Assembly (NCBI RefSeq): GCF_014643835.1
Contig: NZ_BMKD01000015.1
Coordinates: 1 to 50,426, forward strand
From: Mucilaginibacter rubeus
Lineage (GTDB): Bacteria > Bacteroidota > Bacteroidia > Sphingobacteriales > Sphingobacteriaceae
Length of the DNA stretch: 50,426 nucleotides
Direction: 5' to 3'
Shown: one piece after another, positions 1 to 8,369 of the stretch
How positions within the stretch are numbered: position 1 is the first letter of the stretch
Layout: each line of letters starts with the position of its first letter
Position numbers and translations under genes: made by a program
The notes under the pieces: generated by a model
What the model saw: the letters and a program-made list of their open reading frames with translations, nothing else
Told to the model about the DNA's origin: nothing
Databases searched by the model: none

Positions 1-130
1 TATCAAATAATTTAAACGCGATGCTGCGGCCCGTAATGGTGTCTGCTTATAGGAGATTGATTGGTATTTATCGGTGCATTAACGTAATTGAAAATCGGTG
101 AAGGTTTTCTTAGCCATAGGCGAAAAGATA

Positions 131-238
131 AAATAAAAAAGTCTCCTGTTATAGAGACTTCTTTTATCTGATTCGGCAGATCATATTGCTGGCAGGTTGC
201 TCCCCAGCAGAGCCTGTTTCCTCTTCTGATCTGCAAAG
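131..238 (-). ncRNA. Candidate small structured RNA with its own terminator
   Basis: On the minus strand a 7-bp stem (228-234 with 176-182, GCAGATC/GATCTGC) encloses a branched G-rich region. It is followed by a 7-bp hairpin (139-145 with 154-160, loop 146-153) that runs into a T-rich tract at 131-140, a good intrinsic terminator. A near-consensus -7 element (TTCCTTTG, one mismatch to TAnnTTTG) lies at the 5' edge. Together they would give a transcript of about 105 nt. No convincing ORF occupies it. It lies about 190 bp downstream of the rhamnose operon, so it could be that operon's 3' end or an independent sRNA. I cannot assign it to a known family. Confidence 0.4.
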
Positions 239-349
239 GAAAATTAAGAAAACATGGTCACGGTTTGCTTAGTCATTTATATATTATAACTTTATATAAT
301 CTATTACCACGCTTTTTAGGACTTTTTGCCTTTCTGTAGCAGATTTTCA

Positions 350-412
350 TCATAGGAGATTTCTCCTCACCCCAACCTTTAGCCCCCCGCCATTCGTTCG
401 AAATGACATCGG
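350..412. repeat. Partial copy of the 'GATTTCTCCTCA...GAAATGACA' intergenic repeat
   Basis: This stretch has GAGATTTCTCCTCAC, then a C-rich spacer, then TTCGAAATGACA. It matches the right half of the complete palindrome at 28476-28610. A diverged relative is at 11085-11150. The left arm is missing here. Apart from this repeat and the RNA candidate, I see nothing gene-like in 1-429. Confidence 0.6.
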
Positions 413-429
413 TTTTTACCGAAATAGAG

Positions 430-1818
430 CTATACTACCTCGCTCTGCACCCCCGAATAATATTTCAGCTCGATCAGGTCATGCGGCAACGTTTTGGTAT
501 TCCATGCATGATGGATAGCCAATGCCGTACCTACGGCAGTTGCCTGTGCCATCGACGCGGCGTATACTTCCAAATGGGGGAAGGCCAGCGCCAGCAGGTG
601 CATGAAAACGCTATTTTTACTAAAGCCGCCATCTACAAAAATGCGCTTTACTGTACAGCCGTTTAAAACATAATTGGTTGATATGGTTTGCTGGGCAACA
701 ATATCAATCATGAGTTGGTGGTAAGCTTCAACATCATCAGCAAAGCTGTTTAAGTCGCGCTGCTCAAATGCCGATTTCTGTAACTGGCCTTCATTTTCAT
801 TTGCCTGTAATGACGGCTGATTATTTAACCGGGCCGCGATGACCGGATCATAATTTATGGTACGGTACCTGATCTCGTCCTGGTTAAAATGGGCGGCAAT
901 CCGTTTTACCTGATGCTCATATTCATATCCTGTAAACAGGCGTGATGCTTTTACCGGACTGCCCTTATATTGCAGGTAGTTAAGGCAATCATGCTTCAGT
1001 TCATCAGCCGTAAGCGGTGTTTGGTTAAAAGGGTTAAGACTGATTGACCAGGTACCCGTTGAGATCAATACAAAGGGCATATTAAAGCTCACGAGGTAAG
1101 GGATGAGCGCTGCCGAACTATCATGCAACCCAATACCAACCTTATAAGTGCTGCCCGGAAATTCGGCCGGAAGCACACTATCCGCGGGATGCAGCGGAGC
1201 CATTTTGGGCAGGATCCCTTCATCATTAAGCCAGTTGTGATAGGTGTTCTTAGCAAAATCCCAAAGGGCAGTGTGGCAGCCGATACTGGTTAAGTCGCTC
1301 ACCATTTGCCCGCTAATAAGATAGCTCATATACTGGGGTAGGTGTAAGGCATACTTTATCCGCTTAAACACTTCGGGCTGTTGATATTTAAGCCTGTATA
1401 ACTGCAATCCCGAATTAAGGTTGCCCAAAACCGGCGAGGCGGTTTCTAAAGCAAACCTGGCTTCATCCCCATAGTTTTCATAAAACTGCCTGCCCAGTTC
1501 AGGCGAATATGGTTTGAGGTAATTATACAGTGGGGTAAGCGGCTTGCCATATTCATCAACATACACAAAGCTGGCCCCGTAAGTTGAAAAGTTGACCGCT
1601 TTAAGATCAAACTCCTTATGCTTAAAAATTTCGCGCAATGAGTCAAACACCGATAACCTGAGGCTGTCGAGGTTTTCACATGCGTCGCCATCTTCATCGT
1701 GGGTTTCCAAAAAACGGGCTGTCCGTTCAAAAACTATTTTGTAGTTCTCATCGAACAGGAACAGCTTCTTGTTGGTTTTACCCACATCAAAAACGGCTAT
1801 AACAGGTATCGGCTCCAT
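430..1818 (-). CDS. rhaB: Rhamnulokinase-like FGGY carbohydrate kinase
   Basis: Predicted to phosphorylate L-rhamnulose at O-1 with ATP, the second step of L-rhamnose breakdown, in the cytoplasm. The 462-residue protein starts with the FGGY phosphate-1 loop (VFDVGKTNKK). It keeps the catalytic region GLHDSSAALIPY, the phosphate-2 type ISTGTWS segment and a C-terminal VDGGFSKN adenosine motif. Length fits FGGY kinases (about 450-520). It begins 4 bp after the isomerase stop and is the last gene of the operon. The family also includes L-fuculokinases. The rhamnose assignment rests on the neighbouring isomerase, aldolase and RhaT. The ATG at 1818 is the first residue of the conserved domain, so the start is secure. 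Confidence 0.88.
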   Translation of the reverse strand: MEPIPVIAVFDVGKTNKKLFLFDENYKIVFERTARFLETHDEDGDACENLDSLRLSVFDSLREIFKHKEFDLKAVNFSTYGASFVYVDEYGKPLTPLYNYLKPYSPELGRQFYENYGDEARFALETASPVLGNLNSGLQLYRLKYQQPEVFKRIKYALHLPQYMSYLISGQMVSDLTSIGCHTALWDFAKNTYHNWLNDEGILPKMAPLHPADSVLPAEFPGSTYKVGIGLHDSSAALIPYLVSFNMPFVLISTGTWSISLNPFNQTPLTADELKHDCLNYLQYKGSPVKASRLFTGYEYEHQVKRIAAHFNQDEIRYRTINYDPVIAARLNNQPSLQANENEGQLQKSAFEQRDLNSFADDVEAYHQLMIDIVAQQTISTNYVLNGCTVKRIFVDGGFSKNSVFMHLLALAFPHLEVYAASMAQATAVGTALAIHHAWNTKTLPHDLIELKYYSGVQSEVV

Positions 1819-1822
1819 AGGC

Positions 1823-3097
1823 TTACAATCCGGTTGATACTGCTTTTGCTCCTCGTTCGTTTATCAGTTGCTGCCTGATAGTTTGCTGCCTGTAAACTGC
1901 CAGCGGGTTCAGCGCACCGCCTGCCCTTAAGCGGGCTTCGGCCAGTAACGAACGGACGTCAGTGCGGTAAGCCTGCTGCAATATTTCCTGGGCAAGTACT
2001 ACATCATTATCCTGTTGTGCCTGTACCAATGCTGGAGTATCTACTAACAATGCCTGTGCATAGGCTATCTTAATGGCTTCTACTGATTGTAACAGGTCTT
2101 CAATCGGGTCTTTTACATTGTGTGAAGCATCGATCATCCAGCCAATGGATGTAGCGTGTGCCATGCCGCGGGCATCCATACCTTCAACCAGTTCGTTAAA
2201 GATCAGGAACAACTGATATGGGTTGATGCTGCCAACGGTAAGGTCATCATCACCATATTTTGAATCGTTAAAGTGGAAACCGGCCAGCTTGCCTTCCATC
2301 AGCAGTAATGAAACTATCTGCTCAATGTTTACCCCCTGTAAGTGGTGACCAAGATCAACTAATGTTTGTGCTTTTTGTCCCAGTTTTGATGATAACAGGT
2401 ATGATTGCCCCCAATCGCCGATAGTGGTTGAATAGAAGTTAGGCTCATAAGGTTTGTACTCTACCCAAACTTTCCAGTCATCAGGCAAGGCCTCATAAAT
2501 TTCCTGTAAGCTTTCTAAAGTGCGTTCAAACGCGCCGCGCATGTTTAACTGCCCGGGGAAGTTTGATCCGTCCGACAGCCAAACAGATAATGCTTTGGAA
2601 TCAAGCTCAACGCCGTATTTGATCACCTCAATATTGTGGGCAACAGCCTGTTTGCGGACCGCTTTATCTACATGGTGCAATGAGCCAAATTTGTAGCTCA
2701 ATTCCTGATTAGGCTGATCCTGGAAGGTGTTGGAATTAACCGCGTCAAAATGCAAGCCCAATTGTGCTGCATGGGCTTTGATAGCTGAGGCGTTGGATGG
2801 GATATCCCAGGGAATATGCAGCGAAATAGAGTTGCTGCTACGGTTAATCGTGTGGATCAAACCTACATCTTCAATTTTTTCTTCCAGGCTACGCGGCTCA
2901 CCACCGCCCGAAAACCTGCCGAAACGTGTACCGCCGGTACCTAAAGCCCAGCTTGGTATAGCAATATTAAAATCAATTAATTTTTGCAGGATGGTATCCA
3001 GATTTTTCACATCGCCGGCAACAAAATCAAATTTGCGCTGATGATCATTCAGCTGCTGATGATTGGCTTCATCAATTTTATATTTTTCTAACTGCAT
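1823..3097 (-). CDS. rhaI: L-rhamnose isomerase, RhaI type
   Basis: Converts L-rhamnose to L-rhamnulose, a metal-dependent aldose-ketose isomerisation in the cytoplasm. The 424-residue protein resembles the Pseudomonas stutzeri-type TIM-barrel L-rhamnose isomerases rather than E. coli RhaA. Visible landmarks are WALGTGGTRFGRF near the N-terminus, VEYKPYEPNFYST, the metal-site segment LVDLGHHLQGVNIEQ and HFNDSKYGDDDL. A conserved tail carries the RAGGALNPLAVYR block. It sits between the bifunctional aldolase gene upstream and rhaB 4 bp downstream. The gap to the upstream gene is about 250 bp and is filled with repeats and a strong hairpin, so its expression may differ from that of rhaT and the aldolase. 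Confidence 0.9.
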   Translation of the reverse strand: MQLEKYKIDEANHQQLNDHQRKFDFVAGDVKNLDTILQKLIDFNIAIPSWALGTGGTRFGRFSGGGEPRSLEEKIEDVGLIHTINRSSNSISLHIPWDIPSNASAIKAHAAQLGLHFDAVNSNTFQDQPNQELSYKFGSLHHVDKAVRKQAVAHNIEVIKYGVELDSKALSVWLSDGSNFPGQLNMRGAFERTLESLQEIYEALPDDWKVWVEYKPYEPNFYSTTIGDWGQSYLLSSKLGQKAQTLVDLGHHLQGVNIEQIVSLLLMEGKLAGFHFNDSKYGDDDLTVGSINPYQLFLIFNELVEGMDARGMAHATSIGWMIDASHNVKDPIEDLLQSVEAIKIAYAQALLVDTPALVQAQQDNDVVLAQEILQQAYRTDVRSLLAEARLRAGGALNPLAVYRQQTIRQQLINERGAKAVSTGL

Positions 3098-3114
3098 AAT
3101 TGGTATTGGTTTAA

Positions 3115-3146
3115 AGCAAGTTCAAGCGTGGACGCTTAAACTTGCT
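3115..3146. repeat. Strong hairpin in the 5' leader of rhaI
   Basis: An almost perfect inverted repeat: 3115-3122 pairs with 3139-3146 and 3124-3129 with 3132-3137, with a single mismatch (3123/3138) and a 2-nt turn. It lies 18 bp before the rhaI start. It could be an intergenic palindrome of the kind common here, an mRNA-stability hairpin, or an attenuator. It has no U-tract on the minus strand, so an intrinsic terminator is unlikely. Confidence 0.7.
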
Positions 3147-3159
3147 AAGTTTATTTTGT

Positions 3160-3280
3160 TACCTCCTTCGGGAGGGGCGCGTAGGGCTGTGCATTGGCAG
3201 GGAGGGGTTATACGCCTTGCTTAATTAATAAGCTTATCGAAGAAACCCCTCCCTACACCCTCCCAAGGGAGGGAATCGCG
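3160..3280. repeat. REP-like GGGAGGGGTT palindrome
   Basis: Perfect 11-bp arms at 3199-3209 and 3244-3254 (AGGGAGGGGTT and its complement) are flanked by smaller hairpins (CTCCTTCGGGAG near 3163 and CCTCCCAAGGGAGG near 3260). The same family is present as a short hairpin at 48026-48058. It separates rhaI from the aldolase gene inside what is otherwise an operon. Confidence 0.7.
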
Positions 3281-3310
3281 CAACCCAACGCTTCTTAATT
3301 TATCTTAAGC

Positions 3311-3346
3311 GATGACCATGAACCATAATCTATCAACCATGAACTA
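3311..3346. repeat. Copy of the GTTCATGG repeat family
   Basis: Contains two inverted GAACCAT/CATGAAC units directly after the stop of the aldolase/dehydrogenase gene. The same family forms the mnmD-cstB junction (38238-38372) and the outer shell of the nested palindrome at 42898-43351. Confidence 0.7.
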
Positions 3347-3347
3347 A

Positions 3348-5468
3348 CTATCTCACAAACGCCATCGCCACACCGCCATCAACATTCAACACGTTACCGG
3401 TTGATTTGTTAAGCAAACCGCCGGTAAAGGCAAAGCAGGCATTAGCTATATCGGCAGGTAAAATCACCTCGTTTAATAAAGTACGTTTTGCGTAGTACGC
3501 TGGCAGTTCATCTACGGTAACGCCGTAAGCTTTAGCACGGCCTTCGGCCCATCCGCCGGCCCAAATGTTGCTGTCGCTGATTACGGCATCCGGGTTAACA
3601 ACGTTCACACGGATTTTATCGGTGCCAAGCTCGGCCGCGTTCAGTCTGCTCAGGTGTAACTGGGCAGATTTTGCCGAGCCGTAACCGGCGTTGTTCGGTC
3701 CGCTCACTAAGGCGTTTTTGCTTACAATGTTGATAATGTCGCCGCCAATGTCTTGTTTTTTCATCACAGCAACTGCCGCCTGGGTAATAAAGAACTGGCC
3801 TTTAACCAATACATCGTACAATAAGTCCCAGTCTTTTTCAGTATGGTCGGCAATTGATTTAGAGATGGATAAGCCGGCGTTGTTCACCACAATATCAACG
3901 CCGCCAAAAGCTAAAGCAGCAATTTCAAGCGCTTCGTTGATCTGATCGGCTTTGGTTACATCCAGTACGGCTGTGGTGTATGAATCTTTGCCGTATTGTT
4001 TTTTGAACTCTTCACCTGCACCTTCCAAACGCTCGGCGTTCATGTCATTCAGAATAACTACAGCGCCTTCATCAACAAATTTTTTGGCGATAGCTTTACC
4101 TATGCCGCCTGCGCTACCGGTGATCAGGGCAATTTTACCTGATAAGGCTTTTGGCTTAGGCATACGCTGTAGTTTGGCTTCTTCCAATAACCAGTACTCA
4201 ATATCAAACGCTTCCTGGCGTGGGAGGGAAGTATATTCTGAAATTGCTTCAGCACCTTTCATTACGTTGATGGCGTTGGTATAAAACTCGGCAGCAACAC
4301 GGGCGGTTTGTTTATCTTTTGAAAAAGAGAACAAGCCTACACCCGGATACAGGATGATCACCGGGTTGGTATCCCTGATAGCCGGGCTGTTATCATGTTT
4401 GCAGGTATTGTAATAATCAGTATACATCTGGCGGTAGGCCTCAAAGGCAGGAGCCAAACGTGCTTTTAAAGCGGTAACATCGCTCAGATCTTCACCTGGT
4501 GCAAGGTCAAGCACCAGCGGACTGATCTTTGTACGCAGGAAGTGATCAGGGCAACTGGTACCCAATGGAGCCAGGCGGTCAAGATCATTTGAGTTGATAA
4601 ATTCCAATACACGGGCATCATCAGTAAAATGGCCAACCATGTGCCTGTAGCTTGAGCAAAAACCACGTAATATAGGTGCAAGGGCAGCCGCCTGTTTTTT
4701 ACGGTTGGTCTCGTCTAGGCTTTCAACTTTTTGACCACCGAAAACAGGGCCTTTTTTTCCGTAGTTTTCTTCAAGGTATTCAGCACAGCGCTCAATAACC
4801 TCAAGTGTGTTCATGTAGCTTTCGTAAGCTGTATCGCCCCAGGTAAATAAACCATGCGAGCCCAGCATTATACCACGGATGCCGGGATTTTCGTCAAGGC
4901 ATTGTTTTAATTGCAGGCCGAGCTCAAAGCCTGGTTTTTTCCATTCAACCCAGCCGATGGTACCGTTAAAAAGCTCCCGGGTTATTTTTTTACCATCTTT
5001 TGCTGCCGCGATGGCGATGGCAGCATCAGGGTGCAGGTGATCGATGTGTTTGAATGGCAGGAAGCCGTGAAGCGGCGTATCAATAGATGGCGCTTTTGAG
5101 TTAAGATCGTAGATGCAGTGATTAAACAACTCAACCATTTCATCTTCAAATTCAACCCCGCGATAAATGTTTTTCAGGCTACGAAGGCGATCAACATACA
5201 GGGCAGCCAAGCCGCTCTTTTTCAGCGTACCAATGTCACCGCCCGAGCCTTTGATCCACATTACCTCAACATCATTGCCGGTAAGCGGGTCTTTACTCAT
5301 CAACTTGCATGAGGTGTTGCCGCCACCATAGTTGGTAAGGCGCAAATCGGCACCCAAAAGGTTGGAGCGGTATATGAGCAGGGCTACTTCATCGCCCGCC
5401 AGTTCGGCGGCTTTTGCTTCATCCCACAAATAGCTTACGTGTTTAAATTCAGTTGTTTTCGACGACAT
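3348..5468 (-). CDS. Bifunctional rhamnulose-1-phosphate aldolase / short-chain dehydrogenase
   Basis: A two-domain enzyme of 706 residues. The N-terminal half (about 1-400) is a class II aldolase/adducin-type domain expected to cleave L-rhamnulose-1-phosphate into DHAP and L-lactaldehyde; GSHGLFTWGD and PLHGFLPFKHIDHLHPDA hold likely metal-binding histidines. The C-terminal half (about 440-706) is a short-chain dehydrogenase with the NAD-binding TGSAGGIGKA loop, NNAGLS, and the catalytic Tyr-Lys in AGYGSAKSA. It is expected to oxidise lactaldehyde to lactate. This is the known RhaEW (YuxG-like) fusion architecture, so length and order are normal. It follows rhaT by 33 bp and probably shares its transcript. 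Confidence 0.92.
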   Translation of the reverse strand: MSSKTTEFKHVSYLWDEAKAAELAGDEVALLIYRSNLLGADLRLTNYGGGNTSCKLMSKDPLTGNDVEVMWIKGSGGDIGTLKKSGLAALYVDRLRSLKNIYRGVEFEDEMVELFNHCIYDLNSKAPSIDTPLHGFLPFKHIDHLHPDAAIAIAAAKDGKKITRELFNGTIGWVEWKKPGFELGLQLKQCLDENPGIRGIMLGSHGLFTWGDTAYESYMNTLEVIERCAEYLEENYGKKGPVFGGQKVESLDETNRKKQAAALAPILRGFCSSYRHMVGHFTDDARVLEFINSNDLDRLAPLGTSCPDHFLRTKISPLVLDLAPGEDLSDVTALKARLAPAFEAYRQMYTDYYNTCKHDNSPAIRDTNPVIILYPGVGLFSFSKDKQTARVAAEFYTNAINVMKGAEAISEYTSLPRQEAFDIEYWLLEEAKLQRMPKPKALSGKIALITGSAGGIGKAIAKKFVDEGAVVILNDMNAERLEGAGEEFKKQYGKDSYTTAVLDVTKADQINEALEIAALAFGGVDIVVNNAGLSISKSIADHTEKDWDLLYDVLVKGQFFITQAAVAVMKKQDIGGDIINIVSKNALVSGPNNAGYGSAKSAQLHLSRLNAAELGTDKIRVNVVNPDAVISDSNIWAGGWAEGRAKAYGVTVDELPAYYAKRTLLNEVILPADIANACFAFTGGLLNKSTGNVLNVDGGVAMAFVR

Positions 5469-5501
5469 ATATTTTAATTGTTGAATTATTGAGTTAATGA
5501 A

Positions 5502-6638
5502 TTATTGATTTGTTTTTATCGTTGGCTTATTTAGCTCGGCTTTTACTGTCGGTTTTTCGGGTTTTATCTTATTTCCATATCCCACAACCAGTACCGATAT
5601 TACAATTACCGCTATACCGGCTATTACCGTTGCGAATGCTTTTTTACTTACGCCTTTCCACTCTTTAAGTACCAGGCCCCACGTATTAGCAATCAGGATA
5701 ATGAAAGCCATGTGCAGGATCCAGGAGCTGGCGCCATTACCCATTTTGCTTTCGCCCATACCGTAAAAAAAGAACTGTAAAAACCAGGTTGTTCCGGCCA
5801 GTGCCGCAAACAGGTAGTTTTTAAGCAGCGGTGTTTTTTTATCGGTATAATTATCAAACGTTTTGTTGCGGGCATTTAGCACCATACACCATATAAAGTT
5901 AGTGGTTAAGCCACCCCATAGTATAATAATATAGGTTACATTGTTTGAAAACAGGAAATTACCTTGTCCCGGATGTGCCGCCTGCCAGATCTGGTTAGCG
6001 GTATCGGCCATTGGTTTTCCGGCTTCAATACCGAAGTTGAAACAAGCGCTCAGGATCCCCGAAACTACCGCCACCAGTATACCTAAACCAAAGCGGTAAT
6101 CCTTATTTTCCTGGGCTATGGTTTTATCGGCCGAGAGTTCTTTCTCTTTCATCATACCTGCTTTACCGCATATAATAATGCCCACTACACAAAGCACAAT
6201 GCCCAATAAAACCATCTGCCCCCATTCGCTGTGCAGCATCAGCGTAAAAGTATCTTTTCCCTCTTTCGGGAAAAGGTCATAATACACCGACGGAATTATC
6301 GACCCAAAAACCGAGCATAAGCCCAGTATAATGGTGCTACCCAGCGATACTCCCAAGTAACGTACCCCTAATCCATATGTTAAACCGCCAATGCCCCACA
6401 GCAGTCCCATAAGGTACGTCCAGCCAAGGGTAGCAGTATCCGTATGGCTTATAATATCGGCAAAGCCGGGAATAGTAAGCCATGCCGCCAGCGGCGGTAC
6501 AATGAGCCATGAAAAAATGCCGCCTACTATCCAGTAGCTTTCCCAGGCCCAACCTTTTATTTTTTTGTAGGGGATGTAAAAACTCCCCGAAGCAAAGCCA
6601 CCGATAAAATGGAAGATGACCCCTAAAATTACTTGCAT
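5502..6638 (-). CDS. rhaT: L-rhamnose/proton symporter RhaT
   Basis: Inner-membrane transporter that brings L-rhamnose into the cell, 378 residues with about ten hydrophobic segments (drug/metabolite transporter fold). I place the start at the ATG at 6638 (MQVILGVIFHFIGG). The reading frame is open 24 codons further upstream, but that part is not hydrophobic and does not resemble the family. Typical features are GGFASGSFYIPYKKIKGWAWE near the N-terminus and a Lys-rich cytoplasmic loop in the middle. It is the first gene of the rhamnose operon on the minus strand. Its upstream region holds a palindromic repeat, and no regulator gene (AraC or LacI type) lies next to it in this window. Confidence 0.9.
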   Translation of the reverse strand: MQVILGVIFHFIGGFASGSFYIPYKKIKGWAWESYWIVGGIFSWLIVPPLAAWLTIPGFADIISHTDTATLGWTYLMGLLWGIGGLTYGLGVRYLGVSLGSTIILGLCSVFGSIIPSVYYDLFPKEGKDTFTLMLHSEWGQMVLLGIVLCVVGIIICGKAGMMKEKELSADKTIAQENKDYRFGLGILVAVVSGILSACFNFGIEAGKPMADTANQIWQAAHPGQGNFLFSNNVTYIIILWGGLTTNFIWCMVLNARNKTFDNYTDKKTPLLKNYLFAALAGTTWFLQFFFYGMGESKMGNGASSWILHMAFIILIANTWGLVLKEWKGVSKKAFATVIAGIAVIVISVLVVGYGNKIKPEKPTVKAELNKPTIKTNQ

Positions 6639-6726
6639 ATTCTCTGATTGGTTTATATTGGTAAGGCTAATGTAGATAATATAAATGCCGGAACTGTCCT
6701 TTGCTGTCATGGGTGTGACCGGTAGC

Positions 6727-6815
6727 TGTCTGAACTCGAATTTGGGGGAATTAACGAATGAACAGAATGCTAATCAATTCAATAATTCTTTAATTCGTTT
6801 AATTCAGTTCAGACA
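6727..6815. repeat. TGTCTGAAC terminal-inverted-repeat element, copy A
   Basis: An 89-bp element with outward TGTCTGAAC(T)CGAATT and inward AATTCAGTTCAGACA ends and an AT-rich core containing AACAGAATGCTAA. The family also occurs at 43112-43203 and 50161-50240. This copy lies in the divergent promoter region between rhaT and the gluconokinase-like gene. Confidence 0.8.
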
Positions 6816-6856
6816 ATCCCGGTTCTGTTTATTATTTTGGCGTTAAATACATCACC

Positions 6857-8350
6857 ATGCAGGCATATATTTTAGGTATTGATATTGGCACCGGCAGTAC
6901 AAAGGCCGTAGCGGTAAGTTTAACGGGCGAACCATTAGGTACAGTATCCAATCATTACCCCATCGATAACCCTGAGCCCGGTTACAGCGAACAGGACCCG
7001 CTGTTGATTTGGGATGCTTTTGTAAAATGCCTTGCGGGTATTACTGCCAAATTGGGCGCCGCCCCGCAGGCCGTGAGCCTGAGTAGCGCCATGCATAGTA
7101 TTATTCCGGTTGATGAGCATGGCGAAGCGCTGCTGCCTATGATGACCTGGGCAGATGCGCGGAGCGAGAGCATCGCGCAGGCATTGCGTGCAACGGAAAA
7201 AGGTGAACGCCTTTATCATAACTGCGGCACTGCGATCCATGCCATGTCGCCCTTAAATAAGTTGCTGTGGCTGCGTGATAATCAAAGTAAGATCTTTGAA
7301 GCCGCCCATAAATTCATTTCGATAAAGGAGTTTATCTGGTTCAGGCTTTTTGGTGTTTTTGAGGTTGATTATTCCATTGCGTCGGCTGCAGGATTGTTTA
7401 ATATTGTAACCAAAGATTGGAATGATGAGGCTCTTACACTCACCGGTATTACTGCTTCAAAATTATCCATCCCGGTTAATACCACTTATTACCGTAACAA
7501 TATCAGGCCCGAAGTAGCTGCATTAACCGGGATAAATGCCGGTACCCCTTTTGTTATAGGGGCAAGTGATGGGGCATGTGCTAATTTAGGCAGCCACACT
7601 ACCGGCCCGGATGTAGCGGCGCTTACTATAGGTACCAGCGGCGCGGTGCGCATTACCAGCCCGAAGCCGGTTTACAATTACGAAGCCATGGTTTTTAATT
7701 ACCTGCTTGATGAACACACTTATGTATGCGGCGGAGCAGTAAATAACGGAGGTATAGGGGTAAACTGGCTGCTCAAAAACTTTTTGCAAAAGGATAACCT
7801 TACCGCTGCTGATTATGACGCTTTGTTTAATGAGATAGCAACCATACCCGCCGGCAGCAACGGACTTATATTTTTACCTTACCTGTACGGTGAACGTGCT
7901 CCGCTCTGGGATACCAAAGCCTGCGGCACATTTTTTAATATCAAGCCGGCACATACCCGGTCGCACTTTTTACGTGCGGGGCTTGAAGGCATTTGCTTTG
8001 CGCTGAATGATGTGCTTAAAACATTGGAAGATGCATCGGGCGGGATTACACAAGTTAATATCAGTGGTGGTTTTACCAGCTCGGCAGTGTGGACACAGGT
8101 CCTGGCAGATATCACCGGGAAAAGGCTCGCAGTGCTTCAGTCTGAAGATTCATCAGCGCTCGGCGCTATTTATCTCGCTGCACGGGTATTATATCCTGAA
8201 AGTTATGGCATGCTTACCCGTGTTGAACAACAGGATTTTATCGAACCAAATACTAAAAATCATGAAGTATACAGCAAAATGTTCCCGGTGTTTAAAAAGC
8301 TGTATGGTGATTTAAAGGACAGCATGCATTTGGTGGATGGATGGGAGTGA
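6857..8350 (+). CDS. gntK: FGGY carbohydrate kinase, gluconokinase-like
   Basis: Predicted ATP-dependent sugar kinase of 497 residues, most like FGGY-type gluconokinases (gluconate to 6-phosphogluconate) and second choice xylulokinase. Visible are the GIDIGTGSTKAV phosphate loop, SLSSAMHSIIPVD, the CGTAIHAMSPLNKLLWLR block typical of GntK proteins, GASDGACANLGS with the likely catalytic aspartate, IGTSGAVR, and C-terminal NISGGFTSS. It is divergent from the rhamnose operon across a repeat. No gluconate transporter or 6-phosphogluconate dehydrogenase gene lies nearby, so the substrate is inferred from sequence style only. Confidence 0.78.
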   Translation: MQAYILGIDIGTGSTKAVAVSLTGEPLGTVSNHYPIDNPEPGYSEQDPLLIWDAFVKCLAGITAKLGAAPQAVSLSSAMHSIIPVDEHGEALLPMMTWADARSESIAQALRATEKGERLYHNCGTAIHAMSPLNKLLWLRDNQSKIFEAAHKFISIKEFIWFRLFGVFEVDYSIASAAGLFNIVTKDWNDEALTLTGITASKLSIPVNTTYYRNNIRPEVAALTGINAGTPFVIGASDGACANLGSHTTGPDVAALTIGTSGAVRITSPKPVYNYEAMVFNYLLDEHTYVCGGAVNNGGIGVNWLLKNFLQKDNLTAADYDALFNEIATIPAGSNGLIFLPYLYGERAPLWDTKACGTFFNIKPAHTRSHFLRAGLEGICFALNDVLKTLEDASGGITQVNISGGFTSSAVWTQVLADITGKRLAVLQSEDSSALGAIYLAARVLYPESYGMLTRVEQQDFIEPNTKNHEVYSKMFPVFKKLYGDLKDSMHLVDGWE

Positions 8351-8369
8351 AGACGGATTAAAAAAGTTA

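Noticed and set aside
176-234. Signal recognition particle RNA
   Set aside because: CAGG and AGCA are present at a suggestive spacing, but the GGAA-type tetraloop and flanking pairs of the SRP core are not.
12-236. A 74-codon minus-strand ORF at the left edge
   Set aside because: It runs through the terminator hairpin and the candidate RNA, and the peptide shows no protein-like pattern.
6639-6710. A 24-codon extension of RhaT
   Set aside because: It is polar and unlike the family; the ATG at 6638 begins directly with the first membrane helix.
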